NCBI GenBank assembly: GCA_041920505.1
Contig: JBHGXV010000020.1
Coordinates: 1-50,849 of the forward strand
DNA: 50,849 bases
Source of the DNA: JBHGXV01 sp041920505
GTDB lineage: Bacteria; Bacillota; Bacilli; Brevibacillales; Brevibacillaceae
Direction of reading: 5' to 3'
The translations under genes were made by a program, and so were the position numbers. The notes under the pieces are model-generated. The model made no database searches. It was not told the origin of the DNA and saw only the letters and a program-made list of their open reading frames with translations. Positions 34,783-42,938 of this stretch are shown here, in pieces. How positions within the stretch are numbered: the stretch's first letter is position 1; the number at the start of each line of letters is the position of its first letter.

Positions 34783-35244
34783 ATGGAGTCATTGTCCCGG
34801 TTGCCTGAACTGTTGGCAAGGACAAACAAGCTGTACATCAGCATTTTGACAGAAGAGTTGGAAAGGTGGGGCATTACCAAACCGCAGATTCTCGTCTTGG
34901 AACAACTGAAGGAAGGACCGCGAACGGTGGGGGAAATCAGCAAGCGGGTCGACCTGTCGTACAGCACCGTCTCGGGGATCATCGACCGGTTGGAGCGGGC
35001 CTCCATCGTGGTACGCAAACGGGATGAAAAGGACCGGCGGGTCGTCTGGGTTTCGCCCGTGGTAAACATTCCCGATCTGCACGACAAGTTCCCTTTTTTG
35101 CACCAGCGGTATTACGATGAGATGTTTGCCGGAATGACGGACGAAGAAGCGGCGCAAATCTGCCAGTCTCTGGAGTTGTTGGCCCGCTATCTGGAGAGGA
35201 AGCGAGCCGCTTTGATGCAGGAGAAAGGGAGTGAGCGTACATGA
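34783..35244 (+). CDS. MarR-family transcriptional regulator
   Basis: A 153-residue winged-helix regulator. The recognition region is visible in ITKPQILVLEQLKEGPRTVGEISKRVDLSYSTVSG (in residues about 30-65, read as adjoining short helices) and the wing VVRKRDEKDRRVVWVSP. The start is ATG 34783 after GAGGAGGAG. The stop overlaps the start of the RND pump gene (ATGA), which is translational coupling. The operators upstream indicate that it represses itself and the pump until an inducer, probably a pump substrate, binds. Confidence 0.93.
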   Translation: MESLSRLPELLARTNKLYISILTEELERWGITKPQILVLEQLKEGPRTVGEISKRVDLSYSTVSGIIDRLERASIVVRKRDEKDRRVVWVSPVVNIPDLHDKFPFLHQRYYDEMFAGMTDEEAAQICQSLELLARYLERKRAALMQEKGSERT

Positions 35245-38200
35245 ATCTGTCCGGCTTTTCCATCAAACGGCCGGTCACGGTGTTGATGCTGGCCGCCGCG
35301 ATTCTGATTTTCGGGTTTGTCTCGTTGCCCAAACTGGCGGTCGAGTTGTATCCCGAGTTGAACCTGCCGGTGGCGGTGGTCGTCACCACCTACCAGGGAG
35401 CCGCACCGGCGGAAGTGGAGAAACTAGTCACCAAGCCGATCGAGGAAGCGCTCGGCACGGTGGCCAACGTCAAGCAAATCACCTCCAACTCCATTGAAGG
35501 AGCGTCGCAGGTGATCGTCCAGTTTAACTGGGGCGTGGACATGAACCAGGCGACACTCAGCATGCGCGACAAAGTGGATCTGGTGCGGGGCCTGCTTCCC
35601 GACGGGGCCGGATCGCCGCGCATTCTGAAACTGGACCCGAACAGCATGCCGATCATGACGCTGTCGCTCTCTGGGGAAAAGGACGTGGTCAAGCTGAAGT
35701 CGCTGGCTGACAACGTGATCAAGCCCCGGCTGGAGCGGATCGACGGAGTGGCTTCTGTCGGAGTGAGCGGCGGCAAGGACCGGGAAATCGAGGTGACGCT
35801 CAATCCCGACAGAGCGGCGGCGTACGGAATCGGCCTTGATCAGATTCAGCAGGCGCTCTCCGCCACCAATCTGTCCGGCTCTGCCGGCGCTGTGCGCGAA
35901 GGGGACCGCAAGCTGAACATCCGTGTGCAGGGCGATTTTGAAAACGTCGGCGCGATCGCCGACACGCCGATCCGCGTTCCCGGCGGCAGCATTCCGCTGA
36001 AAAGCATCGCCGACGTGAAAGACACGTATAAACCGATGACACAAAAAACGTATCTCGACGGGTTGCCCAGTGTCGGGTTGTCTGTGACCAAGGCGTCGGG
36101 CGGCAACACCATCGAGGTGGCCGACCAGGTGAACCGCGAACTGGCGGCGATTCAGAAAGAACTGCCGAAAAACGTGAAGCTCACCACGATTCTCGACGCG
36201 TCCCAGTTCATCAAGGACTCGATCTACACCGTGGGCGAACACGCGCTGATCGGCGGTCTGTTTTCCATTTTCGTGCTGTTCCTGTTCCTGAACAGCTTCC
36301 GGTCGATGGTGATCGTGGCGATCGTGATCCCGATCTCGGTCATCGCCACCTTCTGCCTGATGTATTTTACCGGCCAGACGATCAACCTGATCTCGCTCGC
36401 TGGGTTAACCCTGGGGCTGGGGTCGCTGGTCGACTTCGCCGTGGTGATTTTGGAAAATATCTACCGGCACCGGCAGGAAGGAAAAGGCATGGTGGAAGCG
36501 GCCCGACGCGGTTCGCGCGAAGTGGGCACGGCGGTCATGGCCTCGGCGCTGGCGCAGATCGCCGTGTTCCTGCCGATCGTCTTCGTCGAAGGGCTGGCCT
36601 CGCAATTGTTCGGCCCGCTGGCGCTGACCGTCGTCTTCTCGCACATCGCGGCGCTTCTGGCCTCGCTGATGCTGGTGCCGATGCTCAGTTCCCGCTGGTT
36701 GAAGCGGCTGCCTGACGAGGAGATCTACCATTCCGGCGCCTATCGGGGCTTCAATCCGGTCATCTGGTTCAATATCGGCTTCGCCAAACTGGCGCGGGGA
36801 TACGGACGCCTGCTGCGCTGGGCGCTCGGTCACCGCAAGACGGTGTTTGCCGTCACGCTGGCCCTGTTTGTCGGCGCGGTCTCGCTGACCGGATTTGTCG
36901 GCGCCGAATTCATTCCCACACTGGACCAGGGGAAAATCACCGTCGACGTGACCATGCCCGGCGGAACGATGCTGGAGGAGACCGGAAAAATCGTCTCCGA
37001 AGCGGAAGCCGTCGTGAAACAGGTGCCGGAATTGCGGCAACTGTACACGTCAATCGGCAGCAACGGCGCGCCGGCCATCATTGCGGCCGCCACGGCCAAC
37101 AGGGCGCAGTTGCAAATCGACCTGGTGCCGAAGACGGAACGCCAACGCACGACCGATCAGGTGATCGAGGAACTGCAAAAGAAACTGAAAGCCATCCCCG
37201 GCGCGGAATTCGAAGTGAATCAGACGGACCAGTCGGGCGGCCCGCAGCAGGCTCCGCTGGAGATCAGTCTGCGCGGCGACGATCTGGCCGTGTTGGAAGA
37301 CATCAGCAGCATCATCGCCGGGGAAGTAAAAAAAGTGCCCGGCACCCGCAACGTCACGACGTCGCTCGAAGAGACGCAGGATGAAGTGGAGGTCGTGGTC
37401 GATCCGGAAAAAGCGAGCCTGTACGGCCTGACCACGGCGCAGGTCATCTCCGGCGTCCGCACCGCGTTTGACGGTCAGACCGTCACCAAGTACCGCACGG
37501 GAGACGACGAAATCGACGTGCGGCTGAAACTGCCGGACGCCTACCAGAACGACAAAAGCTTCCTTGACCATTTGCGCATCACCACGCCAAGCGGCGCACA
37601 AGTGGCGCTTGCCTCTGTCGCCCAAGTGGTGCACAAGGACGTGCCCCGTCTGATCAAGCGGGTGGACCAGACGCGCGAGGTGACCATCTCAAGCGACATT
37701 GCCGGACGCGACCTGGGATCGGTGTCGCGGGAGATTCAGACCAGACTGATGGCGCTGCACCTGCCGGACGGCTATTCCATCGAGTACGGCGGACAGAGCA
37801 AGGAGATGATGGAATCGTTCGGCAGTCTGGGGCTGGCGATTATACTGTCGATCGTTTTGGTCTACATGGTCATGGCCAGCCAGTTTGAGTCGCTGTTCAG
37901 TCCGTTCATCATTATGTTCTCCGTGCCGCCGACGTTTATCGGCGTGGTGGTCGGGCTTCTGGTCACCGGCAAATCGCTCAGCGTGCCTGCGTTGATCGGC
38001 TACATCCTGTTGATCGGGATTGTCGTCAACAACGCGATCGTGTTGATTGACTATGTCAACAATCTGCGCAAAAAAGGCATCGAGCGCAACGAGGCGATTC
38101 TGCAGGCCGGCCCGCTGCGGCTTCGGCCGATCCTGATGACCACCCTGACGACGATCTTGGCGATTACGCCCCTGGCGTTTGGCGGCGGTTCCGGGAACGA

Positions 38201-38384
38201 GTCGCAGGCTCCGATGGCGATTGTCGTCATCTTTGGTCTCAGCTTCTCCACCTTGATCACCCTGGTGCTGATCCCGGTGGTCTACACTTGGTTTGACGAC
38301 CTCGGACGGAAGCTTCGCGGATTTCGTCTGCGCAAAACGAAACAGAACGGGCCGCTCGCACAAGACGTGCGGTTGGCAGAGTAG
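35241..38384 (+). CDS. RND-family efflux permease (AcrB/SwrC-like)
   Basis: A 1047-residue proton-driven exporter with 12 membrane segments and two large external domains. It begins MNLSGFSIKRPVTVLMLA and ends with GIVVNNAIVLIDY and LIPVVYTWF. In membrane segment 4 AcrB has two adjacent Asp residues that carry protons; here the sequence is LVDFAVVILEN, with one Asp and a Phe in the second place. One Asp alone is also used by CusA-type pumps. B. subtilis SwrC is the closest known type by length and partner lipoprotein. The start is ATG 35241, overlapping the marR stop. The adaptor gene follows after 12 bases. No outer-membrane channel is expected in a Firmicute. Confidence 0.95.
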   Translation: MNLSGFSIKRPVTVLMLAAAILIFGFVSLPKLAVELYPELNLPVAVVVTTYQGAAPAEVEKLVTKPIEEALGTVANVKQITSNSIEGASQVIVQFNWGVDMNQATLSMRDKVDLVRGLLPDGAGSPRILKLDPNSMPIMTLSLSGEKDVVKLKSLADNVIKPRLERIDGVASVGVSGGKDREIEVTLNPDRAAAYGIGLDQIQQALSATNLSGSAGAVREGDRKLNIRVQGDFENVGAIADTPIRVPGGSIPLKSIADVKDTYKPMTQKTYLDGLPSVGLSVTKASGGNTIEVADQVNRELAAIQKELPKNVKLTTILDASQFIKDSIYTVGEHALIGGLFSIFVLFLFLNSFRSMVIVAIVIPISVIATFCLMYFTGQTINLISLAGLTLGLGSLVDFAVVILENIYRHRQEGKGMVEAARRGSREVGTAVMASALAQIAVFLPIVFVEGLASQLFGPLALTVVFSHIAALLASLMLVPMLSSRWLKRLPDEEIYHSGAYRGFNPVIWFNIGFAKLARGYGRLLRWALGHRKTVFAVTLALFVGAVSLTGFVGAEFIPTLDQGKITVDVTMPGGTMLEETGKIVSEAEAVVKQVPELRQLYTSIGSNGAPAIIAAATANRAQLQIDLVPKTERQRTTDQVIEELQKKLKAIPGAEFEVNQTDQSGGPQQAPLEISLRGDDLAVLEDISSIIAGEVKKVPGTRNVTTSLEETQDEVEVVVDPEKASLYGLTTAQVISGVRTAFDGQTVTKYRTGDDEIDVRLKLPDAYQNDKSFLDHLRITTPSGAQVALASVAQVVHKDVPRLIKRVDQTREVTISSDIAGRDLGSVSREIQTRLMALHLPDGYSIEYGGQSKEMMESFGSLGLAIILSIVLVYMVMASQFESLFSPFIIMFSVPPTFIGVVVGLLVTGKSLSVPALIGYILLIGIVVNNAIVLIDYVNNLRKKGIERNEAILQAGPLRLRPILMTTLTTILAITPLAFGGGSGNESQAPMAIVVIFGLSFSTLITLVLIPVVYTWFDDLGRKLRGFRLRKTKQNGPLAQDVRLAE

Positions 38385-38396
38385 GGAGGTACGCGT

Positions 38397-39629
38397 ATGA
38401 ATTGGAAATGTAGCGGGATCGCGCTGATCCTCTCCGCCGCAGTGGCATTGTCCGGCTGTTCGCCGCAACAGGCGGCCGCGCCGCAGCAAGCGGACACCGG
38501 CGCCCCCACACCGGTGCAAGTGGAAACGGTCAAACCCGGCTCGGTGACCAACCAGGCCGGGATTTCGGGCAAACTGGCGCCTAATACGGAAGTGAAAGTC
38601 TCGCCGAAGGCTAGCGGCAAGATCCAGTCGCTCAACGTGACGCTGGGGCAGCGGGTGACCAAGGGACAAGTCTTGTTCACGCTGGACCAAACCGACCTGG
38701 CCAACAGCGTCAAGCAGGCCGAAGCCGCGTACCAGGTGGCCCTGGCCAATCTCAACCAGAGCGGCACCAACTCGTCGCAGGGATTGGCCCAGGCGAAAAG
38801 CAATCTCGTCCAGGCGGAGCAGGCGCTTGCCGACGCCAAACGCAACGCTGAACGGATGAGACAGTTGTACGCGCAAGGGGCCATCTCCTCCCAGCAACTG
38901 GAGCAGGCCAACACGGCGCTGACCAATGCAGAGACGGCGTACGCCAACGCGCAAACAGCCCTGGCCGCGGCGGAAAAAATGCCGACGGTGGGTGTCTCCG
39001 AAGCTTCGGTCAACCAGGCGCGCGTCGCCCTGCAAAACGCGCGTGAGCAGTTGGCCAACGCCACGGTGAGGGCGCCGATCTCCGGGTACGTCTCCCAGGT
39101 CTCGGGAGCGGTGGGCGAAATGGCTTCGCCGCAAGCGCCCGTGGTCGTCATCGTGTCCATTGATCCGCTGAAGGTCAAGGTGAACCTGTCCGAGCAGGAG
39201 ATCACCACGGTCAAGCCGGGCACCAAGGTAACGATCGAGTTGCCCGCCCTGCAAAAACAGGTGGAGGCGTCGGTGACGGCCACAAGCCCGGTGATGGACC
39301 CGCAGCTCAAGGCATACCCGGTGGAAATTTCCATTCCCAACCCGGATCGGACGCTCAAGCCTGACATGGTGGTTAACGTCAAGTTCCGTGATCAGGCCAA
39401 CCGCCAATCCCTGGTCGTGTCTCGCAAGGCGGTATTTGACGAGGACGGCAAGCGCTACGTCTACAAGCTGACCGGCGATACGGTGAAAAAAGTGGAGGTG
39501 GCAACCGGCGAGGAGTCGAGCGATCTGATCGAGATCACAAAAGGACTCGCCAAAGGCGACAAGGTGGTCGTACGCGGTCAGACCCTGTTGCAAGACGGCG
39601 CCAAGGTGACGGTGCAAACGGAAAACTGA
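38397..39629 (+). CDS. RND periplasmic-adaptor-type lipoprotein (membrane fusion protein)
   Basis: A 410-residue HlyD/AcrA-type adaptor. A signal peptide with lipobox LSGC (residues 18-21) anchors it on the outer face of the membrane. It shows a biotinyl-lipoyl-like half-motif (VSPKASGKIQSLNVTLGQRV and KGQVLFTLD), a long coiled coil (about 100-200) rich in Gln and Ala (QAEAAYQVALANLNQS, AEQALADAKRNAERM), then the second half ATVRAPISGYVSQVSGAVG. The start is ATG 38397 with GGGAGG 7 bases before. It is the last gene of the marR-RND operon. A Firmicute has no TolC, so the adaptor may support pump assembly at the surface. Confidence 0.93.
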   Translation: MNWKCSGIALILSAAVALSGCSPQQAAAPQQADTGAPTPVQVETVKPGSVTNQAGISGKLAPNTEVKVSPKASGKIQSLNVTLGQRVTKGQVLFTLDQTDLANSVKQAEAAYQVALANLNQSGTNSSQGLAQAKSNLVQAEQALADAKRNAERMRQLYAQGAISSQQLEQANTALTNAETAYANAQTALAAAEKMPTVGVSEASVNQARVALQNAREQLANATVRAPISGYVSQVSGAVGEMASPQAPVVVIVSIDPLKVKVNLSEQEITTVKPGTKVTIELPALQKQVEASVTATSPVMDPQLKAYPVEISIPNPDRTLKPDMVVNVKFRDQANRQSLVVSRKAVFDEDGKRYVYKLTGDTVKKVEVATGEESSDLIEITKGLAKGDKVVVRGQTLLQDGAKVTVQTEN

Positions 39630-39643
39630 GCGCAAAAAAAGCG

Positions 39644-39673
39644 TTGACAGTATGGTCGTCTGCCCGTTAGTAT
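39644..39673 (+). promoter_or_regulatory. Promoter of the SAM-riboswitch leader
   Basis: A perfect TTGACA (39644-39649) and TAGTAT (39668-39673) are 18 bases apart; transcription should start near 39680. A second TTGACA at about 39687 lacks a fitting -10. Confidence 0.65.
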
Positions 39674-39711
39674 AGGGAGTAACCTGTTGACAACCGCATA
39701 GTGTGTTCACA

Positions 39712-39826
39712 CTTATCCAGAGAGGCGGAGGGACTGGCCCGATGAAGCCCGGCAGCGGGTCTGGTTCGCGCGTAGCGCGGGCGAGACGCTGTGCCAACTC
39801 CAGCAGGAATCTTCCTGACAGATAAG
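39712..39826 (+). ncRNA. SAM-I riboswitch (S-box)
   Basis: The P1 stem is CTTATC (39712-39717) with GATAAG (39821-39826). Inside are the conserved AGAGGCGGAGGGACTGGCC block, CGATGAAGCCCGGCA, a longer-than-usual GC-rich P3, then GTGCCAACTCC and CAGCAGG, ending in GACAGATAAG. It binds S-adenosylmethionine and lets the downstream terminator form, so the aminotransferase gene is made when SAM is scarce. Confidence 0.96.
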
Positions 39827-39843
39827 GCCGGTTTTGCAAACAC

Positions 39844-39877
39844 ACCCCCTTCTTCTGTACGGAAGAAGGGGGTTTTT
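39844..39877 (+). terminator. Riboswitch expression-platform terminator
   Basis: A perfect 12-bp stem (39844-39855 with 39862-39873) ends in TTTTT, 18 bases after the aptamer and 100 bases before the gene. Confidence 0.9.
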
Positions 39878-39976
39878 GCTATCTTTCGCCTTCGGACTCT
39901 CCCGCACGGATCAGGGAGGGAGAAGGCCACGGGACCCGTTCCCCCGAATGTACGCTGAAAGGATGGACAAAGAAAG

Positions 39977-41170
39977 ATGCGCATTCAACCCGCTTCCATG
40001 ATGAACCGGTTGCCCACGCAGTTTTTCTCCACGCTGGTGGCCAAGGTAAACAAGGTGATCGCCGAGGGACACGACGTGATCAACCTCGGGCAAGGCAATC
40101 CCGATCTGCCCACACCGCCGCACATCATCGAGGAACTGGCGAAACAGGCGGCCGATCCGCTCCACCACAAGTATCCTCCTTTTCAGGGACGGCGCGAACT
40201 GAAACAGGCCGTCGCCCACTGGTACCGGCAGGAATTTGGCGTCACGCTTGACCCCGATGAAGAAGTGGCGATTCTGTTCGGCAGCAAAACCGGACTTGTC
40301 GAAATATGTCAAATATTGCTTGATCCAGGCGACGTGGCGCTGGTGCCTGACCCCGGGTATCCCGACTACTGGTCCGGTGTCGCCATCGCCGACGGGCGGA
40401 TGGTCATGATGCCGCTTACGGCGGAAAACGGGTTTTTGCCCGATTACGGCCAGCTTGCCCCGGCCGATGTGGAAAAAGCCAAGCTGATGTTTCTCAACTA
40501 TCCAAACAATCCGACAGCGGTCAACGCGCCGCGCGAATTTTTCGAGGAGACGGTTCGCTTCGCCCGCCGCCACGAAATCGTCGTCTGCCACGATTTTGCC
40601 TACGGGGCGATCAGTTACGACGGCAAGAAACCGGTCAGCTTCCTGGAGGTGGATGGAGCCAAAGAGGTGGGGGTCGAGTTTTACACCTTGTCGAAAACCT
40701 ACAACATGGCTGGCTGGCGGGTTGGTGCCATGGTGGGCAACCGCGAGCTGGTACGGCTGATGAACACGCTGCAGGATCATTATTTCGTCAGTCTGTTCGG
40801 TGCCGTGCAGATGGCCGCCGCCCGGGCGATGACCGATTCGCAGGAGTGCGTGCGGGAGTTGGTCGCTGTCTACGAGAGCCGCCGCAATGCGCTGTTTTCG
40901 CGACTGGAGGCGATCGGCTGGCGGGCGCGGCCTTCGCAGGGGTCGTTTTTCGCCTGGCTGCCCGTCCCGGCCGGCTACGGTTCGGCCGAGTTTGCCGACC
41001 TGCTGCTCGACCAGGCCCGCGTCGTCGTCGCGCCGGGCGTCGGTTTTGGCCCGAGCGGCGAAGGGTACGTGCGTGTAGCCTTGCTCACTTCGGAAGAGCG
41101 GTTGACGGAAGCGGTGGATCGCATCGCCCGTCTCGGGCTGTTTCGGCAAAGCGGGGTCCCTTCCCCGTAA
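39977..41170 (+). CDS. mtnE: PLP-dependent aminotransferase, probable MtnE-type
   Basis: A 397-residue fold-type-I class I/II aminotransferase. The PLP lysine is in YTLSKTYNMAGWRVG, and NPNNPT-like NYPNNPTAV, DFAYG and ARVVVAPGVGFG (phosphate- and substrate-binding) are present. The SAM-I riboswitch directly upstream points to methionine metabolism, most probably the transamination of 2-keto-4-methylthiobutyrate to methionine (MtnE/YkrV role in methionine salvage); other methionine-linked aminotransferases of the PatA type are not excluded. The start is ATG 39977 with a weak ribosome site (GAAAGGA about 13 bases before). No other mtn gene is adjacent. Confidence 0.88.
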   Translation: MRIQPASMMNRLPTQFFSTLVAKVNKVIAEGHDVINLGQGNPDLPTPPHIIEELAKQAADPLHHKYPPFQGRRELKQAVAHWYRQEFGVTLDPDEEVAILFGSKTGLVEICQILLDPGDVALVPDPGYPDYWSGVAIADGRMVMMPLTAENGFLPDYGQLAPADVEKAKLMFLNYPNNPTAVNAPREFFEETVRFARRHEIVVCHDFAYGAISYDGKKPVSFLEVDGAKEVGVEFYTLSKTYNMAGWRVGAMVGNRELVRLMNTLQDHYFVSLFGAVQMAAARAMTDSQECVRELVAVYESRRNALFSRLEAIGWRARPSQGSFFAWLPVPAGYGSAEFADLLLDQARVVVAPGVGFGPSGEGYVRVALLTSEERLTEAVDRIARLGLFRQSGVPSP

Positions 41171-41292
41171 CCACGGGGAGGGACCGAACAGTCTCGACGT
41201 TTCACGTGAAAAAGACAGTCAATTCTGTTAATTTTTCTGAGCAGTCTCCCTCCATTCCTTGTGAGCGGACAAAAGTTATCGGTACGGGAGTA

Positions 41293-41347
41293 TTGTCAAA
41301 ATGGACTGGGAATGATAATATTTATCAATAAGAATGATTTCCATTCT
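41293..41347 (+). promoter_or_regulatory. Promoter with two Fur-type boxes, for the DUF2325 gene
   Basis: TTGTCA (41293-41298) and TAATAT (41316-41321) are 17 bases apart. TGATAATATTTATCA (41313-41327) matches 14 of 15 bases of the 7-1-7 Fur motif TGATAATNATTATCA and covers the -10. A second inverted repeat AGAATG-ATTTC-CATTCT lies at 41331-41347, also Fur-like. Iron repression is likely. Confidence 0.75.
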
Positions 41348-41406
41348 CAATTAGCTGTGACTCCATGTTTGTTCGCATACATAAGGAAGAAGAGGAGGTA
41401 CCGAAG

Positions 41407-41691
41407 ATGTCTGCCATACTCGTAATCGGAGGCGACCGTTTGGGCAATATTGTCGATTTGCTGCAGGAGATGGGGTTTGCGGAAATTCACCACGTGACCG
41501 GGCGCAAACGTTCCGAGACGGGTGTCAAAATCCCCTCCGGCACCCAACTGATCCTGGTACTGACCGATTTCGTCAATCACAACCTGGCCAAGACGGTCAA
41601 GTCGCAGGCAAAAGAACGCCAGTTGCCCATCCTGTTTTGCAAGCGGTCGTGTGCGGCGATTCTCCAGTCCTTGCAAAAAGTGGCATCGTGA
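41407..41691 (+). CDS. DUF2325 family protein, 94 aa
   Basis: A 94-residue protein of the DUF2325 family. It begins MSAILVIGGDRLGNIVDLL (Rossmann-like GGDR loop), has HHVTGRKRSE, and ends with ILFCKRSCAAIL containing a Cys-x3-Cys pair that is the family's conserved metal or redox site candidate. The function of the family is unknown; members occur near metal-related and toxin genes. The start is ATG 41407, 6 bases after GAGGAGGT; the frame upstream begins at a non-conserved extension. The preceding promoter carries Fur-type boxes, so the protein is probably made under iron limitation. Confidence 0.85.
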   Translation: MSAILVIGGDRLGNIVDLLQEMGFAEIHHVTGRKRSETGVKIPSGTQLILVLTDFVNHNLAKTVKSQAKERQLPILFCKRSCAAILQSLQKVAS

Positions 41692-41837
41692 GCGGCGTCC
41701 AATGCCGCTTTTCCCTGGTAATTGTTGAAGAGGCAAAGATTCGCTCATAGGCGCAGTTCGGCGCGGAGATGATAAGAACGGGCTTTTATGCAAAGGCCCG
41801 GGAGCTTGCCATGAAATTGCCGTAAGCGGAGGGAGCT

Positions 41838-41978
41838 ATGGAAAAGCGGAACCATCTGGACGAGTTGCCGATCGCCAACCTGAACGACAAGCAATTGGAA
41901 GTGTTGCGCAATGTGGAACAGCGCCTCAATCAGGAAGGCAATCCTGTCTATCTGATCGCTTTTGAAAAACAACAGTAG
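41838..41978 (+). CDS. Small hypothetical protein, 46 aa
   Basis: A short frame with ATG 41838, and GGAGGGAGC ending 3 bases before it. The product is 46 residues, helical and charged, containing ELPIANLNDKQLEVLRNVEQ and ending NPVYLIAFEKQQ. The frame is followed 12 bases later by a strong terminator. I do not recognise a family. The strong ribosome site, normal codon use and terminator support it as a real gene. Confidence 0.7.
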   Translation: MEKRNHLDELPIANLNDKQLEVLRNVEQRLNQEGNPVYLIAFEKQQ

Positions 41979-41990
41979 TCCCGAAAAGAG

Positions 41991-42023
41991 AGCGGACCCC
42001 GCTGTCGCCAAGGGGTCCGCTTT
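41991..42023 (+). terminator. Terminator after the 46-aa gene
   Basis: A perfect 10-bp stem (41991-42000 with 42012-42021) followed by TTTG, between convergent genes. A weaker hairpin (41691-41696 with 41704-41709, then TTTT) directly follows the DUF2325 gene. Confidence 0.8.
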
Positions 42024-42034
42024 GTGCTGCGCGC

Positions 42035-42760
42035 CTATCCCAGATAGAGAAACGGGCGCAGGTACGGCTTGAGCGAATCGATTCCGATCGCGAAGCCGAG
42101 GCATTGGCTGGACTGGATGATAAAAGCGTTGACGCCGATGACTTCGCCGTGCAGGTTGATCAGCGGGCCGCCGCTGTTGCCGGGGTTGATGGCGGCGTCG
42201 GTCTGCAGGACTTCGTCGTAGACGCGCCGCGCCACCTGTAGCCGCCGGTTCTTCGCGCTGATGATGCCGGCTGTAACGGAGTTTTCCAGGCCGAGCGGAG
42301 CGCCCACGCTGATGACCCATTCGCCCACCTGCACGTCGCGGGAATGGCCCAGGGGCAGCGGGTGAAGACGGCGGTCCGCGTCGATTTTGATCACAGCGAA
42401 ATCGCGGGTGCGGTCCGAGTGGACGCGTTTGGCCTCAAACACCCGTCCGTCCCACAACTTTACGTAAATCCCTTTTGATTTGCCGACCACATGTTCGCTG
42501 GTCAAGATGTACCCCTTGGGGTGACAGATGAAACCGGAGCCGAAACTGCGCTCGTTTGTCCCGTCGTCGAGGGTATTGCGGCCGAGAAACTCCTGGATCA
42601 ATTGGTTCAGGTCGGGGGAACTCGCCGTATCTTCGGTGAGAATCGAGACCACCCCGTCTTTGATCTGCTCGACGAGGGGCACGAAAAAATTGAACGGGTG
42701 CAGGCTGCTGCGCACGGCGTATTTATGCTTGACGAGGCTGGACATTTTTTTGCGTTTCAC
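42035..42760 (-). CDS. Trypsin-like serine protease (HtrA/DegP core), no PDZ or signal peptide
   Basis: A 241-residue protease of the S1C (DegP/HtrA) type. The catalytic triad is visible: His in LTSEHVVG, Asp in TRDFAVIKID, Ser in INPGNSGGPL. Other fitting elements are GSGFICHPKGYILTS and GLENSVTAGIISAKNR. It lacks the N-terminal membrane anchor and the C-terminal PDZ domain normally found in HtrA, so the protease part stands alone and is expected in the cytoplasm, unless the hydrophobic HPFNFFVPLVEQI stretch associates with membrane. The start is GTG 42760, 8 bases after AGGGGGA; a TTG three bases earlier is possible. Divergent from trxA. Confidence 0.88.
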   Translation of the reverse strand: MKRKKMSSLVKHKYAVRSSLHPFNFFVPLVEQIKDGVVSILTEDTASSPDLNQLIQEFLGRNTLDDGTNERSFGSGFICHPKGYILTSEHVVGKSKGIYVKLWDGRVFEAKRVHSDRTRDFAVIKIDADRRLHPLPLGHSRDVQVGEWVISVGAPLGLENSVTAGIISAKNRRLQVARRVYDEVLQTDAAINPGNSGGPLINLHGEVIGVNAFIIQSSQCLGFAIGIDSLKPYLRPFLYLG

Positions 42761-42863
42761 CAATCCATCCCCCTACTGTGCTAGGTATGTATCATCTTAT
42801 GGTTATCAGCGGGGAGAGGGACGCCCATTTCTCCCGATGCCGCGTCGCGCTGGGCGGGACGAG

Positions 42864-42912
42864 TTGACACGTTGTCGGCGCGTTTGTAATATACATATAT
42901 GGGTATATGTAT
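42864..42912 (+). promoter_or_regulatory. trxA promoter with perfect 9-bp palindrome (operator)
   Basis: TTGACA (42864-42869) and TAATAT (42887-42892) are 17 bases apart. Overlapping the -10 and start site is a perfect inverted repeat: ATACATATA (42891-42899) and TATATGTAT (42904-42912) around TGGG. A repressor, perhaps of ArsR or PadR type, is expected to bind here. Confidence 0.8.
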
Positions 42913-42938
42913 CATACCCGTTGAGAGGAGGAAGACGC

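Noticed and set aside
37689..39845. A 718-codon minus-strand open frame opposite the RND pump and adaptor
   Set aside because: Same reason: shadow of coding sequence, His/Arg/Gln-rich composition, crosses two real genes and the riboswitch promoter.
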